A stretch of DNA of 64,000 nucleotides from Lutjanus erythropterus (Eukaryota; Chordata; Actinopteri; Lutjaniformes; Lutjanidae): contig CM034610.1 of NCBI GenBank assembly GCA_020091685.1, positions 9,220,948 through 9,284,947 on the forward strand, written 5' to 3'. Position numbers and translations under genes: made by a program. A model generated the notes under the pieces. It was not told the DNA's origin. It saw only the letters and a program-made list of their open reading frames with translations, and did no database searches. Shown here piece by piece: positions 23,563-35,092 of this stretch. How positions within the stretch are numbered: position 1 is the stretch's first letter; each line of letters starts with the position of its first letter.

Positions 23563-25010
23563 ACGTCTCTCAAATGCCACACTCAAGATAACCCTGATAA
23601 CATCATCATGGGTTATTATGTCAGACTCGATAAAGCTCCACCAGACCCACAGAGGATATTTACATTTGTTTTTCACAGGCTGTGCAGTACTCCTCATCAC
23701 AAGTTTGCTCAACTTTATGGCTAAAATTGCCTGAGTGACCCTTTAAAAGTGGTTGTGCTCCTAAGACTAATTACCAAAGGGTTATTAATGATGCAGTGTT
23801 TTTTGTTTAATGGATCACTGGTGCTTTAACACCTTCAACAAAAGATTTATTTGCCATCAGAGTCATTACTGTTTGTTTAGCAATGTGCACCTTGTTTAAT
23901 GTGATTCCATGAGCCCAGATATTTCCACCTGTAAAAACATACTGATGTATATTCCAGGAGAGAGAAAACCATTACAGTAAATTTACTGAACCGGACCAGA
24001 AAACATAATTAAAGGCAATGTTAGTGTAGCATTAAATCATATTAGTGCATACATCAAAATGATGGTTGTTGTTTTTGTAACCCCTAAATCCCACTTCATC
24101 TTGTAATTGGTTGGCTCACAACAAAAACAGCCAATATTGGATGGTATTCCAAAAAGCTGACTTTATCTCAAATCTTTGAAAAATGCCTTTATATCTACAC
24201 TTTTTTTTTGGAGGAATTCTTTAATTGGCCTTTGGCAGAACAGTGGGTTCAAATAAACAATGCAGAGAAAGTCTTATCAAACAGACCTCATTAAAATTGC
24301 ATAGCTTGCTGGAGTCTAGACGCTGGTGGATGGGAGGATATCGCAGGTGGATGATGAAACTTGATGTTGATGATGCTTAGTCTATGGGGACAGTCAAAAG
24401 ATCAATATGCTGCGTCGTACTTGTTCTGAAAAACAGACTCGGCATCGAAATATAGAAAACTTCTGTAATCAGTATTTTTCTGTACGGCAAAGGATCAAAT
24501 AACTGTGTATGATATGAAAGGGATTGGTCGCACAGATGAACCCACAGAAAATTATCACCCCACTCAGCAGTTCCGCTAAGCTCTTTAGCATGCCAGATAG
24601 CTGTTTTGGTTTTATGACCTCTTTACTGGGTGTAGGAATAGTTACAGGAGTACGGGAGACACATGCAGTTAGAAGTTCTTCCTCTTCCAAAACAAAATGT
24701 GAATGTTTAAATCATATTTTGTGTTCAGTCTAGCTAATGTCTCCACCCTTTCCGGTTTTCATTTCAGGTGTCCTATTAATTAAAGGCTTAAAAATCTTTT
24801 TCTCTAGATGAAAGAAAACGTGTGTTTGGTTCGGACCTCAATCACGATTTTCATAGAAAAGTGAAGCCCCACCCCTCACCTTCCTTAATGATCAGTTATG
24901 AACGTGCCTTCAGTGACTGTCTAAGTCCAAATCAGCCCAGTAGTTCACTTCAGTTCCAACAACTTGACACAGAATAAAAAAAAAAAAAATTCATCCTGTC
25001 ACCGTCCTCT
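23563..25010. other. Noncoding, no gene seen
   Basis: No recognisable gene or repeat; poly-A run at 24976-24989. Confidence 0.5.
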
Positions 25011-25167
25011 GGCTCCGGTGGCTCAAACATGTCTGGACATGTCCAATAAAGCTCAGGACATGTCCGGTCCGATGTCTTAGTGTCAAACAACACTATGACC
25101 TGAAACGTGGACGCTCTGTTTAGCGGTTTTACTGGACATGTCCACACATGTTTGAGCCACCGGAGCC
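25011..25167 (+). repeat. Near-perfect palindrome with 70-bp loop (MITE-like)
   Basis: The left arm 25011-25052 (GGCTCCGGTGGCTCAAACAT, then GTCTGGACATGTCC) pairs with the right arm 25124-25167 with only a few mismatches. The transcript would form a stem of about 42 bp. A partial copy at 15165-15252 shows it is a dispersed element rather than a unique hairpin gene. Confidence 0.85.
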
Positions 25168-25980
25168 ATATGACATATCAACTCATCAGGGAATCAATCA
25201 GTTCCTCTGTGCAACAGGATGTTTCTTTTCCTTCAGTGTATGGTTGTCAGATCTAAATGAGCTAAATGAGCTAAACAGAATAACTAAATATGTTCACTTG
25301 AGTATTTTAAATCTTTAGTCCTTATACTCTCCAAGCCAATTGCGTTACTGAATTATTGACACTATTGTTACTTTTGTGTGAAGCTAGTTGAAAATGACTT
25401 ATTCTTGATATTTTGGCATCAACATGTCATCCATCTTTATACAGTCTATGGTTTTTATAGAGATGGTTGTTATGGTTGGTGTAGTGCAATAAGTGGAAAC
25501 AAGTGATGTGAGAGTTTTGTGCTGCAGTTACATCCCTCCAAGAGAAAAGAAAAATGATGTGAAGTGAAAGAAGCAAAAGAGGAAGGGGGAAGAGACGTGG
25601 GAGGAGCAGGTGCTAGAGGGCAGTGTGAGGTTAGACTGAGTCACTTCAAGATTTCCTTCTGTCTTCAAGCAATATGTAATAACTGTAAATCTAAAAATGA
25701 GTACTGCAGTCCAAATAGCAAGTTGGAGCCACAGATGGCTTATTAAATAAATTGAAATCCCATTTAATATACGATCTATGGCTGAAGCGATTTGTTTCCC
25801 CACGCCTCCTCCTCCACAGACTCGAGGAAGCCCAGGCAGGCTGCAAGAACACGGCAGGAGCACAAGACGAGCACAACATTGTAATTTGACAATACCAAGT
25901 GAGGACGAGTCCTTTACTGTAAGTTGATCAGCTGTTTATAACTGTTAATTGTCTTTCAGTGTGAAGTTAAGCTTGTTAAT
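25168..25980. other. Noncoding, no gene seen
   Basis: Nothing recognised. Confidence 0.5.
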
Positions 25981-26112
25981 TCTGTCAGTGAATGTTCTCA
26001 TTCATCCAGGTCATTGTAATCTAAAGATAAATTTAAGTCGAAGGCACCTGGACTTATTTATGTCTTTGAAGATGTTTCGCCTCTCATCCAAGAAGCTTCA
26101 TCAGTTCATGCA
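25981..26112 (-). repeat. Dispersed fish repeat (GATGAGAGGCGAAAC type)
   Basis: The minus strand reads CTGATGAAGCTTCTTGGATG, AGAGGCGAAACATCTTCAAAG, AAGTCCAGGTGCCTTCGAC and ATGACCTGGATGAATGAGAAC, wording of a repeat frequent in teleost genomes. Class not assigned. Confidence 0.5.
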
Positions 26113-27018
26113 TGTCAGACTAGTCTGATGTCTGCCTTCGATTTCATCTTATTTTGAGATTAGCCTATTATTCTGAAAACAAAATGCTGCTGCTCTGAAA
26201 CTGCACACTCTGGAGATTATTGATGATTACTTATGACTCAGAAAAAGAAACTTGCTCATTCGGCAAACTTTTAACACTCATTTGAACTCTAATTAATGTG
26301 AAATGGGCAAACAATAGCAAGTCACAGACCACAATGGAAATTTCAAAGGAGGTGTTGTTGTTAGAGAAACATGTTTCCATAATCTCTGATGGCATATCAT
26401 GATAATTTTATGATTTTTTGCAATAAATACTTGTATATTATAGATTTCTTCTTTAATAATTAATATAGAAGGTCTACAATCATCTGTTAAAGTTCTGTGT
26501 AGCCAAACCTAAAAATATCTAACTCTAACTCTAACTCTGTGTTGGAGAGATACTCCCATAGAGTTCATTAAACTTGCATGCTATTATAATATATTTTTAA
26601 CTTATGCATGCTGCCTATGCACCATGCAGCACCTAAGGACATTCATACTCACAGTCGAATTAAGTCATGTTGCCAGACTTTGGCAAATACTCTGCATCTA
26701 CACGCGAAATACAGCCCTGCCAGAGATGGTTTGTTCTTCCAGAAGAAACTTTGGAGCTCGGTTTCAGAACTGGCTGCCTGTTTGTTTGGTTTGCTTTCAC
26801 CTCGGAGAACCTGCTTCTTCCATCTCTCTTCCTTCGACCTTGGGATGTCCCAGCGATGATGTTTGTGCGTGTAAAATGTAAGAAACGCAGTGGGTGAGCA
26901 GTTAACAGAAAAAAAGGACTGAGGAAATGAAAAGCAGGAAAGTATTTTTCATTTTCCTCCAAGCTGTCACTATTTTGACTGAATGGCAACCTGGCGTCAC
27001 GGATACACACTGCCTTAA
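26113..27018. other. Noncoding, no gene supported
   Basis: Four overlapping ORFs on both strands cover 26608-27082 (longest 140 codons, minus). None shows a recognisable domain or codon bias; the minus ORF runs through the AC microsatellite. Treated as chance. Confidence 0.45.
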
Positions 27019-27169
27019 CACACACACACACACACACACAGTGGGAGGCTTGTCTTACACTGCTGTTTGTGTGGTACCCCAATCAAATTATGGCCATCAC
27101 CAGCCACCCACAGGGCTTTAGTCTGAGTCTGTGGGCACATCTGTGTCCACACACACACACACACACACA
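27019..27169 (+). repeat. Paired (AC)n microsatellites
   Basis: (AC)11 at 27019-27040 and (CA)11 at 27148-27169, with a further short CACACACAAACATGCACACACG at 27247-27268. Confidence 0.9.
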
Positions 27170-27269
27170 TACACACATCCACAAAACACTAACGCTGTAT
27201 GTAATCTCAGCTTGACATGAGACAGAAATCAATGCCACCTCTCCCTCACACACACAAACATGCACACAC

Positions 27270-27642
27270 GTACAGCCACCCTGCGGGCCAGTTTAACGCG
27301 TCAGCTGGATTCCACGCTGCAGTTGTGTCTATTAGCGGTGAAAGTCAGTGCGGCCAGAACAATGGATCCCTGCCAGCTTCCCCCGCTGCTTCGTCCCTTT
27401 GTTCTTACTCTGTTGCCTCAAAGAACTCACCCTCCCACTCCTGGAAGTAAAGTTTTCTCAATACGACTCTAAACACTACAGTCTGAAAGTGACAAAGTCA
27501 TGCATCAGAGTTTCTTTCAGCGATTGACTGCTGCAGGGATGACGCATTTTTGTCATGTGAAGGGGTTACCCAATGGATTTTAGTTATTTTCTGCATACCT
27601 GTGACTTCTTTCTGACAGAAGCATTATCTATAAGTAGAGTTG
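27270..27642. other. Noncoding, no gene seen
   Basis: Nothing recognised. Confidence 0.5.
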
Positions 27643-27955
27643 CAACAATTGATAGATTACTGACTTAAACGGCAACTATTTTGATAATCGATTTATCAGT
27701 TCAGGTAATTTTTTTTAAGAAAACAGTGAAAATTCTCTGATTTCAGCTTCTTAAATGTCTTTTTTTTGTTTCTTTTCTGACATTGAACTGAATATCTTTG
27801 GGTTGTAAGTAAAAAATTACGTTTGAAGACATCATCTAAGGCTTTGGTAAACACTGATCAGCATTTTTTCTACATTTTCTGACATTTTAAACTGAAACTA
27901 TTAATGAACTTATCGAGAAAATAATCAACCGATTATTTGTTAGTTGCAGTCCAAT
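27643..27955 (-). mobile_element. MITE of GGGCTGCAACTAACGATTA type (degenerate)
   Basis: Left GTTGCAACAATTGATAGATTACTGAC and right ATCGAGAAAATAATCAACCGATTATTTGTTAGTTGCAG are imperfect inverted ends. The interior has TTTTGATAATCGATTTATCAG, CTCTGATTTCAGCTTCTTAAATG and AATATCTTTGGGTTG, as in a common hAT-derived teleost MITE. The second copy, at 8697-8875, is in the opposite orientation. Confidence 0.75.
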
Positions 27956-28870
27956 CTATAAGCATTTAAGGATGGTAAATGAGATCAGCATACTCTGCGT
28001 GTGACTGTGTAGTACAGGGTTTATACAATGAAAACATCACCCACTGCAAAATGATTTTCTATTTTTGGAGCTGCACACCTCTGTTGTCATGTCTAGAAGG
28101 GAGCCCTTGATTTGCAAAACTCTTACGAGATTTTTACTAGTTGTTTCTATAAAAATAATCACACCCTTGCAGACTTTCACGGATCTGGGGTTCCCTTCTT
28201 TTTACAACTATCCCCCTAACTTGCTCTCACAAACTCACGACAGCAGGAGCGACCAACCCAAAGCCTCTGTAATTGACTAGCTGGGTATAAGACTCAACAA
28301 TCAACTATCGTACAGACCTGTGGATTTGGCACAGTCCCCGTTTATATTTTCTAAAGCCTGAAAATTAAGCCAAAACTGTCTACACCAGCCTTAAACCATT
28401 TTCTCCAGTTTATGGACATCTTTGTTGATCCACACTCCTCATACGCACCCCTCCCCAACCCTGCTCTTATATTTTCATCCCTCCTTTCATCTTCTCCATC
28501 CTTCCAATCAGTCCTGTGCGTACCTCTCCCATCGCTCCCTTTTCAAGGCACCATCTGGGGCTCCATGTAGGCGTGGGTGGCTCAACCTCTGTGACAGATT
28601 CCCCACAGTGAGTTTGCTGTTTCATCTGTCGCAGACAAAATGTATATTCAGAACCAACTAGAAGAGTGCACTCAGTAGAGTTCAGATCTCTGCCAGGCAA
28701 CCGGAAAAGAATATTTGGATGCTACCCCTCTGTAATCACCACCATTTTGATTCATAACTGCCTGAAATGTAATAACATTTTTGTCAGTACATTTTGTCAG
28801 ACATTTACTTTTATTTTGTAGTTTAATTACATGTAACTACCTACATGTAAGTAGTACATGTAGAGTAGTC
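27956..28870. other. Noncoding, no gene seen
   Basis: No element recognised; the small ORFs are unsupported. Confidence 0.5.
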
Positions 28871-28985
28871 CAAGTGGTCATTTGTGCCAAGTTTGAAGAA
28901 AAAAGAGATATTGCGTTCACAAGAATGGGATAATCCAAAAACATAATGTCTCTTACAAAGGCTGTCGCTGGCATGGAGGCATAAA
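28871..28985 (-). repeat. Fragment of the 140-bp satellite family
   Basis: AGTGGTCATTTGTGCCAAGTTTGAAG, GAGATATTGCGTTCACAAGAATGGG and ATGGAGGCATAAA match the right end of the array at 2868-3345, with an internal deletion. Confidence 0.8.
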
Positions 28986-29594
28986 AAAAGGTTAAATAAG
29001 GTTTTTCAAAAACTGTGAATCACAGAGGTCATTCGGTATACAGTCATGTATGTGCATACAAAAAATCTGGCTGATCGGTTCTTTAGTATGAGATTAGCTG
29101 CAGACAAGCTCCAGGTCTGTTGATCACACACACATGCACCCACACACACACAAAGCAATCTCATGATTCCCTCCATGCTTTTGCCTGGTGGAAAGAATTA
29201 GTATGCATGATGTGTCATCCAAAGACGTCTAAAGGCAAGATGTGATGATTGTTCAAATGGAGCATCTTGGAGAGTCTTTTTTGTTTTTTATGTTTCATTT
29301 TGTCTTTTAACTCAGTCTTTTCTACCTGTACCTGCACCTGCTGTGGCATCAATAAACTTCATCTTATCTCTTATCTTTAAATCAATAATCTGAGCCTGTC
29401 CATTTATTTAACACCATCCCATTTGTATTATTGCCCTCAATGTTCTTGAAGTCTGTGTTTTAAAGCACTTTGAGGCAATATGACACCGTAACCAGAACAC
29501 TTCCTACATTAATTCCCCCTTTTTCAAATACTACCTTATAATAAGCTATTATTTTGTTGTAACCTCTGTATTTATTTCAATTACTGTGCACACG
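28986..29594. other. Noncoding, with a possible LINE tail
   Basis: 29325-29380 (CTGTACCTGCACCTGCTGTGG, then AATAAACTTCATCTTATCTCTTATC) resembles the 3' tail of a fish non-LTR element ending in short tandem ATCTT units. Otherwise no feature. Confidence 0.35.
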
Positions 29595-29596
29595 TA

Positions 29597-30368
29597 CTGA
29601 TCAGCGACAAAATTAAAGCTACTGACAGGTAAAGTCAATAACCTTGATCACTTTACAATGGCACCTGACAAGGGGAGGGATATATCAAGCAGCAAGTGAA
29701 CGGTCAGTTCTTCAAGTTAATGTGCTGGAGGCAGGAAAAATGGGCAAGCATAAGGATCTGAGTGACTTTGACAAGGGCCAAATCATGATGTCTAGACAAC
29801 TGAGTTAGTGCATCTCCAAAATGACATGTCTTGTGAGTGGTCCAAATGTGGTCCAAGGAAGGACAACCAGTGAACCAGTGACAGGATCATGGGGGCCCAA
29901 GCCTCACTGATGCGTGGAGGGAGGAAAGGCTAGCCTGTCTGGCCTAATCCAACAAAAAACCTACTGATACACTAATTGCTGAAAAAGTTAATGCTGGCTA
30001 TGATTGAAAGGTGTCAGAACACACAGCGCATCACAGCTTGCTGCGTTATGGGCTACAGAGTGGTCAGAGTGTCTATGTTGGCTCCTGTCCACAGCCATGG
30101 GGCAATGGAATAAGGTGGCCTGGTGTTGACAAGGTGTAGACTTGACCTCTAAATCCCTGAGAATCACTCCGATCGAACATTTCTGTGGCTGGAACGACAT
30201 GGTCCCATGTCGCAACTTACTGGATTTAAGGATCAGCTGCTAACGTCTTGGTGCCAGATATCACAGAGTTCTTGTGGCGTCCATGCCTCGACGGATCAGA
30301 GCTGCTTTGGCAGCGCAAATAGAATCGACACAATATTAGGTTGATTTTTATGTTGTGGCTAATCAGTG
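29597..30368 (+). mobile_element. Tc1-like transposon relic
   Basis: The left end CTGATCAGCGACAAAATTAAAG and the reverse complement of the right end, CACTGATTAGCCACAACATAAA, are imperfect inverted termini; TA flanks both sides. The inside is a collapsed transposase gene (29740-30330). At about 770 bp, against roughly 1.2-1.6 kb for full elements of this group, it has internal deletions. Confidence 0.85.
29740..30330 (+). pseudogene. Tc1-like transposase pseudogene
   Basis: ATG at 29740 begins MGKHKDLSDFDKGQIMMSRQ, the usual N-terminal helix-turn-helix start of this transposase group, followed by stops. Near 30160-30190 there is TPIEHFCGWNDM, a remnant of the SPDLNPIEHLW block containing part of the DDE site. 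It is followed in other frames by LLTSWCQIS and ASMPRRIRAALAAQ, the normal C-terminus. Multiple stops and frameshifts rule out activity. Confidence 0.85.
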
Positions 30369-30370
30369 TA

Positions 30371-31547
30371 AACAAATCACTCTTTAGTTATTTTGTACTG
30401 CCCAAAATCAAATGTCAGAAGTGCCACATTTCACTTCCATTTTTTATTTTAACAGCCACTAAAAAAGGAGCGAGTGTACTTTCTTGAAACAAGCCAGAGC
30501 AGCAGATCACTCTTCAATAAAAAATCAGTATCTCACCCCTTTGGCACTTCTGCTTTCTCAGGAAGAATACATTTTTTAAAAAGGATTAGATGACTTCATA
30601 GTCATTGTGACTTTAAAGATTAGATTTTTTTTTTTTTATCACGTCTCTCTCTGGGCACTTTTAGCTGGAAAATTGCTGGTCTGTATCTCCTGTTGCTGCG
30701 TTTACAGTATTTATAACCCCTGTCTCATTTTTGATCTCGGAAATATGGCAGGATTGGGTCCAGACTGCACAGATTGTTTGAAGATTTGATAGCGATATGA
30801 GAAATATGTGACGTTTTTTTGCACCTGGATCCATCTCTGAATTCGCCGCTGCATTATGGGATGATACAGGCTGTACTTATAGGACATGAAATAGGAGAAA
30901 CACAGTACGACTTTGCCTGACTTCACATTTCAATGGAGCCTCATGCTGTTACACTATATGGGAGAGTAATGAATTGCATTGTGATGGGCCACAGATGTGC
31001 ATCTAACCCAGCGGAGAACAAAACAATCTGTTGTGTTTGACTCAAATCCCTTCTCAACCTGGAGGAATGATTTGTACACACACACAATGATCTGACAGCA
31101 CTGCTTTTAGATGTGTGCGTAGAAGAGTGCACATCTTTATCGAGGCCGATCCATGTGGGAGGATTGACGGTGATTGTCTGTCAGTGTGAGAAATGAACTG
31201 TGACGCCTGTCTATACTGGCAAACTAACACTTACATAACTCCAGTTCTCGTTTTTCCTCGTGTTCTGTAGTAAATTCCTCTTTTTGTGCAAAAGGCAGCT
31301 TTGATGTGGTCAATAAGTCAGATCCAGTAATGAAGAAGTTGGCTTTATTCCCATTGGAAGAAAGCCTCATTATGCTCTAATGACCCACCCACACAGTAAA
31401 GCGGACCGGCCTGCAGTGAAGTTGGGGTTTTGACCCACTAATTTGTCACAAAGTTTGCACTTTATGTAGCGTATAAAAGAAAAGACGAAGTCTCACTGTA
31501 AGAGATGTGTGCTGATAATCACAGTATTAATCGAGAGGGGTGTGAAG
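30371..31547. other. Noncoding, no gene seen
   Basis: Nothing recognised. Confidence 0.5.
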
Positions 31548-31890
31548 CTCTAAACTGTACTGTACTCCACTGTTTTGAGGTGCTTGTCCTTTCCATTTTA
31601 TGCTATTACATTCCTCCACATGTTTGAGAAGTTGTTTTATTTACTTCACTACATTTATCTGACAGCTTTAGTCCCCTGAGCTCACTCCAATCAGACAGCG
31701 TGCCCCCTGCCAGCGTGATTTTCCAGCCTCAGAAGAAAGAGGGGAAAGTTGTGGGGAAAAAACACAGAGAAGTCAACTTAAGTTCATTCATGTGAAAAGC
31801 TTCAAGAGGCTATCAGCCCTGTTTCTTAATTGTTTACAGGATTAGTTTGTGCTACAGTTACTTGTTACTTTGCAGCTTTAGATTTTACAT
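31548..31890 (+). repeat. AGTACTT-type dispersed repeat, interrupted copy
   Basis: GTACTGTACTCCACTG, TCCATTTTATGCTATTACATTCC and ACTACATTTATCTGACAGCTTTAG at 31554-31673, then the family resumes with TACAGTTACTTGTTACTTTGCAG at 31853-31875. About 170 bp of other sequence lies between. Confidence 0.6.
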
Positions 31891-32426
31891 GAACAGTGTA
31901 TAAAATATGATGCATTGTCATGAGCTGCTTTCATATATGAACTGCAGTGTAAAACAAACGAAAAAATTAGAAAACTCAATTTCAAAACAACTGGCTTCAC
32001 TATTTTTTTGAGTTTTAAGTCAAACTCAAACTCTATTTTGTTTTGAAATGCAAAATACAATCTTTATAAGTTTCATTATATCATTGGCATTGTGAAGTAG
32101 ACTTTCTGTGTAGTAGTTTTAACTGTTGGTGGCGGAGTCCGCCATTTCTGTGTGGTATTAAAATTGCCTATACACAACATAATTCATAGTAAATGACCCA
32201 GATAGTTGACATCATTAAGTGAAGAAAGGCAGACGTATAGACATATTTTAATGCAGAACTCAACATTCAATGGTGAATTTAGAATTATTTGGTATTTTCT
32301 ATTATATGATGCTGATATTAGCTTTCTGCAACCTGCTTGCCAACAAAGTATAATTAACATGTATGAAGTATAATGTTAGCTTACCAACAATGTATAATTG
32401 TCATGTTATTATAGGTGCATCGGTTG
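31891..32426. other. Noncoding, no gene seen
   Basis: AT-rich. 31940-32050 has A-rich and T-rich blocks that could be a short MITE; not proven. Confidence 0.4.
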
Positions 32427-33596
32427 AAAATGGATGTTTCAAAAGCCAGCCCCTCACCACAAAAAGCAAACGCTATGATGGCAAAAGCCTTTAAAGACAA
32501 CAGGAAGCGATTCATAACTGATGCTGTAATGTAATTTATTTCTCAAGACATGAGGGCCATCAATATCGTGGAAGGGCAAGGATTCAAACAACTGATGAAA
32601 TGGTTGGAACCAGGCCACACTCTGCCCAAGCGACAGAGTATCTCTCATGAACTGACAGGAAGGCACACTGTCACGCAGGACAAAATATGCAGCCTTATCA
32701 GAGAGTGCTTGGCCCTCAGGTTCACAACGGACATATAGACCAGTCAACAAATGGAGGCGCACATGACAATGACAGGCCATTAGATCAACAGTGACAACGG
32801 CAATAGATGAGTCACTCAGGAGTTCATACTGCACAAAGAGTGGAGGTGCTGGGGGGTGGGCTTGTGCTGTGCTTGACCCCTTTGCATTGCAGCGGCACTT
32901 AAACAATCCTCATATATGGTGGGACAAACTTATTGTCCCACCATGTTGGAACTACACATACTTTATGTTGGACCATATCAGCATTCCTGACCAAGCCAAA
33001 TAATCAAAAAGGCTGACCAACGGATAGATCTCACAACAGACCCACTGGCCCATGACAGAGGACTCTGCTACTGTCCTTAAATAATCTTAAATCTTTAATC
33101 CCCCGTACTGAGAAGAATTTGAATGTCAGACACAAATAATGCCAGTGTCCTCAGGGCAGTCATTGACCCCCGCTTCAAGCAATTAAATTGACTGTCTGAC
33201 GAGGAAAAGGAATAGGAGCGGAGGTGACCACATGGCCACAGACAAGACAAGACATTGACAGGTGATGAAGAGGGATGAGACATGGCTTTGGCAGCACCGC
33301 AAGACACAAAAGACTGATCAATGCTGAGAAACGGAACGCCTCCTGTCCATGGACAATGAAGCATCTGAAGGAGAAGCAAGGAAGGACCTGGAGAACTTTT
33401 TAAAAGACAGATCCCGGTCCTCTTGAACGCAGAGACTAAATGCAACTGCAGCAAAGAGCTTGCTTTGTATCGCTGCCTCATCAACCCCTTCAGAATGCAT
33501 ATATTCTAAAGCTGGATTTATTGTAAGCAAACCTAGAAATTCCCTGTTGCCAAAGAATGTGGACACTTTGGTCTTCCTGTTTTACAACCTAAAATA
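32427..33596 (+). pseudogene. hAT transposase (ZBED type) pseudogene
   Basis: Frames in order: KAFKDNRKRFITDAVM, then FISQDMRAINIVEGQGFKQL and LEPGHTLPKRQSISHEL (start of the hAT catalytic region); later SVLRAVIDPRFKQL; near the end LCIAASSTPSECIYSKAGFI and VSKPRNSLLPKNVDTLVFL, which is the hAT dimerisation domain with its usual PSE(R)xFSxAG and KRxxLxPxNVDxLVFL blocks. Frameshifts and stops throughout. Terminal repeats were not found, so the element ends are unknown. A 150-codon minus ORF at 32454-32906 is the opposite-strand shadow. Confidence 0.85.
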
Positions 33597-34141
33597 GACT
33601 GAACAGTAGGAGGCTCATGTTAGAATTCCAGATATGCTAAACAAGTCCTGAGTTTTATTTTGTGAGGCAGCCATCAAGCGAAAATAGGGAGTGATTTAAA
33701 ACGCACCACTGGATACGGTCATTCAAGACAGTGCAGTATTTATTCCAGTAAAAGTGAACCCACAGGGCCAAATAATCTATCAACACAGCTCTCTGAGACT
33801 CATTTTTATCAGACCACCTCACAGCCCAGAGCTATTCTGGGTGCTTGATTAAAAGGTCTTGCTACTAACAGTATCCACTAGGGGTCTAACGAGGTCATAA
33901 TCTGATTATCTTTTTTCATATCAACTTTTTTTTTTCACGGATGCCAATGCCATTGTTAACGTATTAAATCTTGATATGTAAAGATCAACAGATCAGTAGT
34001 TTCAGTCAAATTCTACTTTAGAAAGAGTCATATATATTAGGGGTCTTCATTTTAATATTGAAATAGTGGCACCTACTAGTGTTGATAGCATGTCACCAAA
34101 TCGAACGAGATAAAAATCTGAAGTGAAAAAGCTTCAGGGAA
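33597..34141. other. Noncoding, no gene seen
   Basis: Probably includes 3' sequence of the hAT relic, not resolvable. Confidence 0.4.
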
Positions 34142-34205
34142 GGGTGCCCCTGTGGCTCAGTTGGCAGAGGACACGCCCCATGTACAGAGGCAAAGTGCCC
34201 AAGTC
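34142..34205 (+). mobile_element. tRNA-derived SINE head, truncated
   Basis: GGGTGCCCCTGTGGCTCAGTTGGCAGAGGAC and CATGTACAGAGGC match the 5' end of a widespread fish tRNA-derived SINE; GTGGCTCAGTTGG corresponds to the box A promoter. Box B and the body are absent. Confidence 0.65.
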
Positions 34206-35066
34206 TAAGAGTAAGTGGGCATGGCTAAATGCATAAAACTCATTTCACTGTCTCTTTAGATTATTATTATTTTGTTATAGATGTAAGTACATTTTCCTGA
34301 TAATGCTTGTATACTTTTACTGAGCATTATTTGGACAGGGGACCAGTTTGTACTTGAGTGCTTCAACATGATGATCCTTTTGTTTAAATCAAAGAGGCAG
34401 GGAACCAGAGCATCCATTTATATTATTGCCCTTGGTGTTCTTGTTGTCCTTGCTTTCATTGTTGGGATTTTGTTCTACCTTGGCTACCTTGTTTTAAAAG
34501 TTTCTTTCATGTGCGTTCATGCTGATGTCCTCCTTATTTGTATTCCCACCCTTTATTCTATCATTTCTTTTCCTCTGCTCCTCTGCTACATTGTCAAACT
34601 TCATCCTTTCATCCACAGGACAAATGAAGAGTAGACAGCAGTCACAGCGGCGCTGCTGTTCATTGCTCCGGAGCGAGGATGCATAATGCATGTTGTGCGT
34701 TCGTGCAACATCAAGAGCCACACACACCTGTCATTACACATACACACTGACTCACACTATCATGAATGTTAGGGAGTGCACTTTGATGATGTATTTATGC
34801 ATTGAGTGAAATTGCTCTTTACCACAGGCTTAAGGCTAATATGATAAAGTGTGTGATTTTCTGAGCAGCTGATTGATGCAGCTGGCCCCATAGCGAGCGG
34901 CCTAGCGTTTAGTATGCTAAAAGAGGATAAACACGCTAACACAGGCAGACACACACACACACACATTTGCAACAGAGCTGCCAGTTTGGAAGGGATAATA
35001 ATCTGCTTTTTTTCCCCCTCTCTCATTCTGTTTTTCTTCCTTCTCTGTTCCCCTTCTCCATCCCGC
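34206..35066. other. Noncoding, with one hydrophobic ORF
   Basis: 34255-34340 carries a fragment of the AGTACTT-type repeat. An 88-codon plus ORF at 34368-34634 is strongly hydrophobic, with two possible membrane segments, but has no family match or promoter evidence. (AC)n at 34949-34965. Confidence 0.4.
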
Positions 35067-35092
35067 TGTGTGTGTGTGTGTGTGTGTGTGTG
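35067..35092 (+). repeat. (TG)13 microsatellite
   Basis: Uninterrupted TG run; a (CA)9 run follows at 35371-35388. Confidence 0.9.

Noticed and set aside
26660..27082. 140-codon minus ORF
   Set aside because: Runs through an AC microsatellite, competes with three plus ORFs, and shows no domain or family similarity.
32454..32906. 150-codon minus ORF
   Set aside because: Antisense shadow of the decayed hAT transposase, whose plus-strand frames carry recognisable domains.
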